Assembly (NCBI RefSeq): GCF_002008165.1 | Contig: NZ_MRDM01000014.1 | Span: 1-64,000 of the forward strand | Source of the DNA: Rhizobium laguerreae | Lineage (GTDB): Bacteria > Pseudomonadota > Alphaproteobacteria > Rhizobiales > Rhizobiaceae | Direction of reading: 5' to 3' | DNA length: 64,000 bases | Part shown: positions 63,167 to 64,000 of the stretch, one piece after another | How the letters are laid out: each line of letters opens with the position of its first letter | How positions within the stretch are numbered: the first letter of the stretch is position 1 | Notes under the pieces: generated by a model | What the model was told of the DNA's origin: nothing | What the model saw: only the letters and a program-made list of their open reading frames with translations | Database searches by the model: none | Made by a program: the position numbers and the translations under genes

Positions 63167-63685
63167 TTATTGGCCGAGACGGGCAAGAAGGGCAGCGGCG
63201 CGCGGCGCCGGCCAGCGACGCACGACGAGGGGTTCTGTTCCGGCGGTAACGTCGACGCCCTCGCCCGGCGACAACACCACCGGCTCGCCGGCCGGCCGGC
63301 GAACCGCGACGCTGCCTCTGACGACCAGCACCGAGGTCTGGCCGCCTGCGACATCGACAGCCCATTGGGTGCCGCGCACGGCCGCGATCGCCTGCGGCGT
63401 CACGACCTGGAAACCACCAGCGTGCTGGGTGTTATCGACATCGACAAGAATGGCCTTGCGGCGCAGCGATGCCGAATCGGGACTGCCGTCACGGTTGCGG
63501 TCGACAAGGCTGTATGCCGCGCCGGCTTCCGCTGTCACCGTGACGCCGCCGGGACAACTGAGCACCTGGCGGGCGTCGGCATCACGCGATACCGTGCAGC
63601 CGGCAGACTGCGCAAAGGCCGCCCCATGCGGAATAAGGCCGGCAGCGAGTGCGGCGGCAAAAAGGTTGCGAAGCATCGTATTCAT
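63167..63685 (-). CDS. periplasmic FecR-domain protein
   Basis: This 172-residue protein has a cleavable signal peptide (LFAAALAAGLIPHGAAFAQS) and a FecR-type beta domain (VVTPQAIAAVRGTQWAVDVA, then QTSVLVVRGSVAVRRP and VVLSPGEGVDV). It lacks the anti-sigma membrane anchor of true FecR. It is coupled to a CHASE2 cyclase gene, so it may present a signal to the periplasmic CHASE2 domain (inference). Confidence 0.82.
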   Translation of the reverse strand: MNTMLRNLFAAALAAGLIPHGAAFAQSAGCTVSRDADARQVLSCPGGVTVTAEAGAAYSLVDRNRDGSPDSASLRRKAILVDVDNTQHAGGFQVVTPQAIAAVRGTQWAVDVAGGQTSVLVVRGSVAVRRPAGEPVVLSPGEGVDVTAGTEPLVVRRWPAPRAAALLARLGQ

Positions 63686-63839
63686 GGAAAGTCCCCTTGA
63701 CCGTGCAGACAGGTCTCTTCGAAAGCGCCCGCCAACCGTCTTCTTCCCAACTGTCTTCTTTGATTTAAGGCATGATAGCCGAATTCAAATATTTCCCTAG
63801 GCAAAAAAAAGCAGATCGGCGCAATCGTCGGGGGAATTC

Positions 63840-64000
63840 TTACGCTCTACTATCCGTTTCAGGCGTCGGTCCGGTATAACGCGCCCGCGGCCGGATCAAT
63901 TCGCCGCTGTCGATCTGTTCCATCGCATGCGCAAGCCAACCGACTGAACGGGCGAGCGAGAACAGGATGATCGGCGCCTCCCTCGGGAGGTCGAAAGCGG
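63840..64000 (-). CDS. citrate synthase family protein, C-terminal end only
   Basis: The last 53 codons of a gene that enters from the right edge. The sequence APIILFSLARSVGWLAHAME and the following IRPRARYTGP is the typical C-terminus of citrate/2-methylcitrate synthases, where the Arg residues contact the substrate of the partner subunit. The body of the gene is outside the window, so subtype cannot be set. Confidence 0.85.
   Translation of the reverse strand, partial: AFDLPREAPIILFSLARSVGWLAHAMEQIDSGELIRPRARYTGPTPETDSRA

Noticed and set aside
1..64000. CRISPR array or complete prophage
   Set aside because: No regularly spaced 25-40 bp repeats with unique spacers and no phage structural genes were seen. 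The only regular array is the short TTCGAA cluster.

Overview
The window reads as chromosomal DNA of a Rhizobium-type alphaproteobacterium (Rhizobium leguminosarum/etli clade most likely; this is inference from gene content). Pointers are the high G+C; rhizobial housekeeping blocks (metG-tatD-MBL hydrolase beside holB-tmk-dac-rlpA; ppiD-trpD-trpC-moaC-moeA); RIME-type palindromes; EcfG-like stress promoters; and an FNR/FixK-type anaerobox.

Layout. 1-13.4 kb is accessory metabolism and stress: a large MscS channel, an epoxide-hydrolase-like protein, a VOC protein, an alpha/beta hydrolase killed by a nonsense codon, a LysR regulator, the 5-oxoprolinase genes pxpA-pxpB-pxpC with a shrunken DUF1330 gene between A and B, a PAS protein, a universal stress protein under an anaerobox, and two stress-type small proteins. 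13.5-22.6 kb is housekeeping: TerC, MBL hydrolase, TatD, MetG, a TauE/SafE permease, HolB, Tmk, a D,D-carboxypeptidase-like protein and RlpA. 23.6-26.9 kb holds a Tat-exported sulfatase and the formylglycine-generating enzyme that would activate it.

27.7-38.0 kb is a 10.2-kb integrative mobilizable element in tRNA-Ser(TGA), bounded by a perfect 64-bp repeat of the tRNA 3' half. It carries a replicase-type Rep with a translationally coupled leader peptide, a cluster of TTCGAA sites partly phased at 7 bp, a Sel1-repeat cargo protein, a candidate oriT, MobC, a relaxase with a nested ORF, a two-gene HipA-like kinase module and a tyrosine integrase. No type IV secretion genes are present, so it would need a helper to transfer.

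38-46.3 kb has a BKACE-type enzyme, an MFS exporter with a divergent LysR gene, a PhnA-like protein, two transglutaminase-like proteins, and a run of very small membrane proteins and stress proteins (entericidin-like, GlsB, DUF883). 46.5-52.6 kb is ppiD-trpDC-moaC-moeA plus an ETFB-lysine-methyltransferase-like gene on the other strand. 53-58.7 kb holds a cytochrome c, a Tat-exported IorAB-type molybdenum hydroxylase, a LysR regulator and an SDR. Three near-identical 32-bp boxes lie upstream of the cytochrome, of iorA and between the LysR and SDR genes, so these loci look like one small regulon. The window ends with a GNAT, a DEAD-box helicase, a FecR/CHASE2-cyclase pair and the C-terminus of a citrate-synthase-family gene.

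Starts were chosen by eye from ribosome-binding sites, overlaps and family N-termini. No database search was run.
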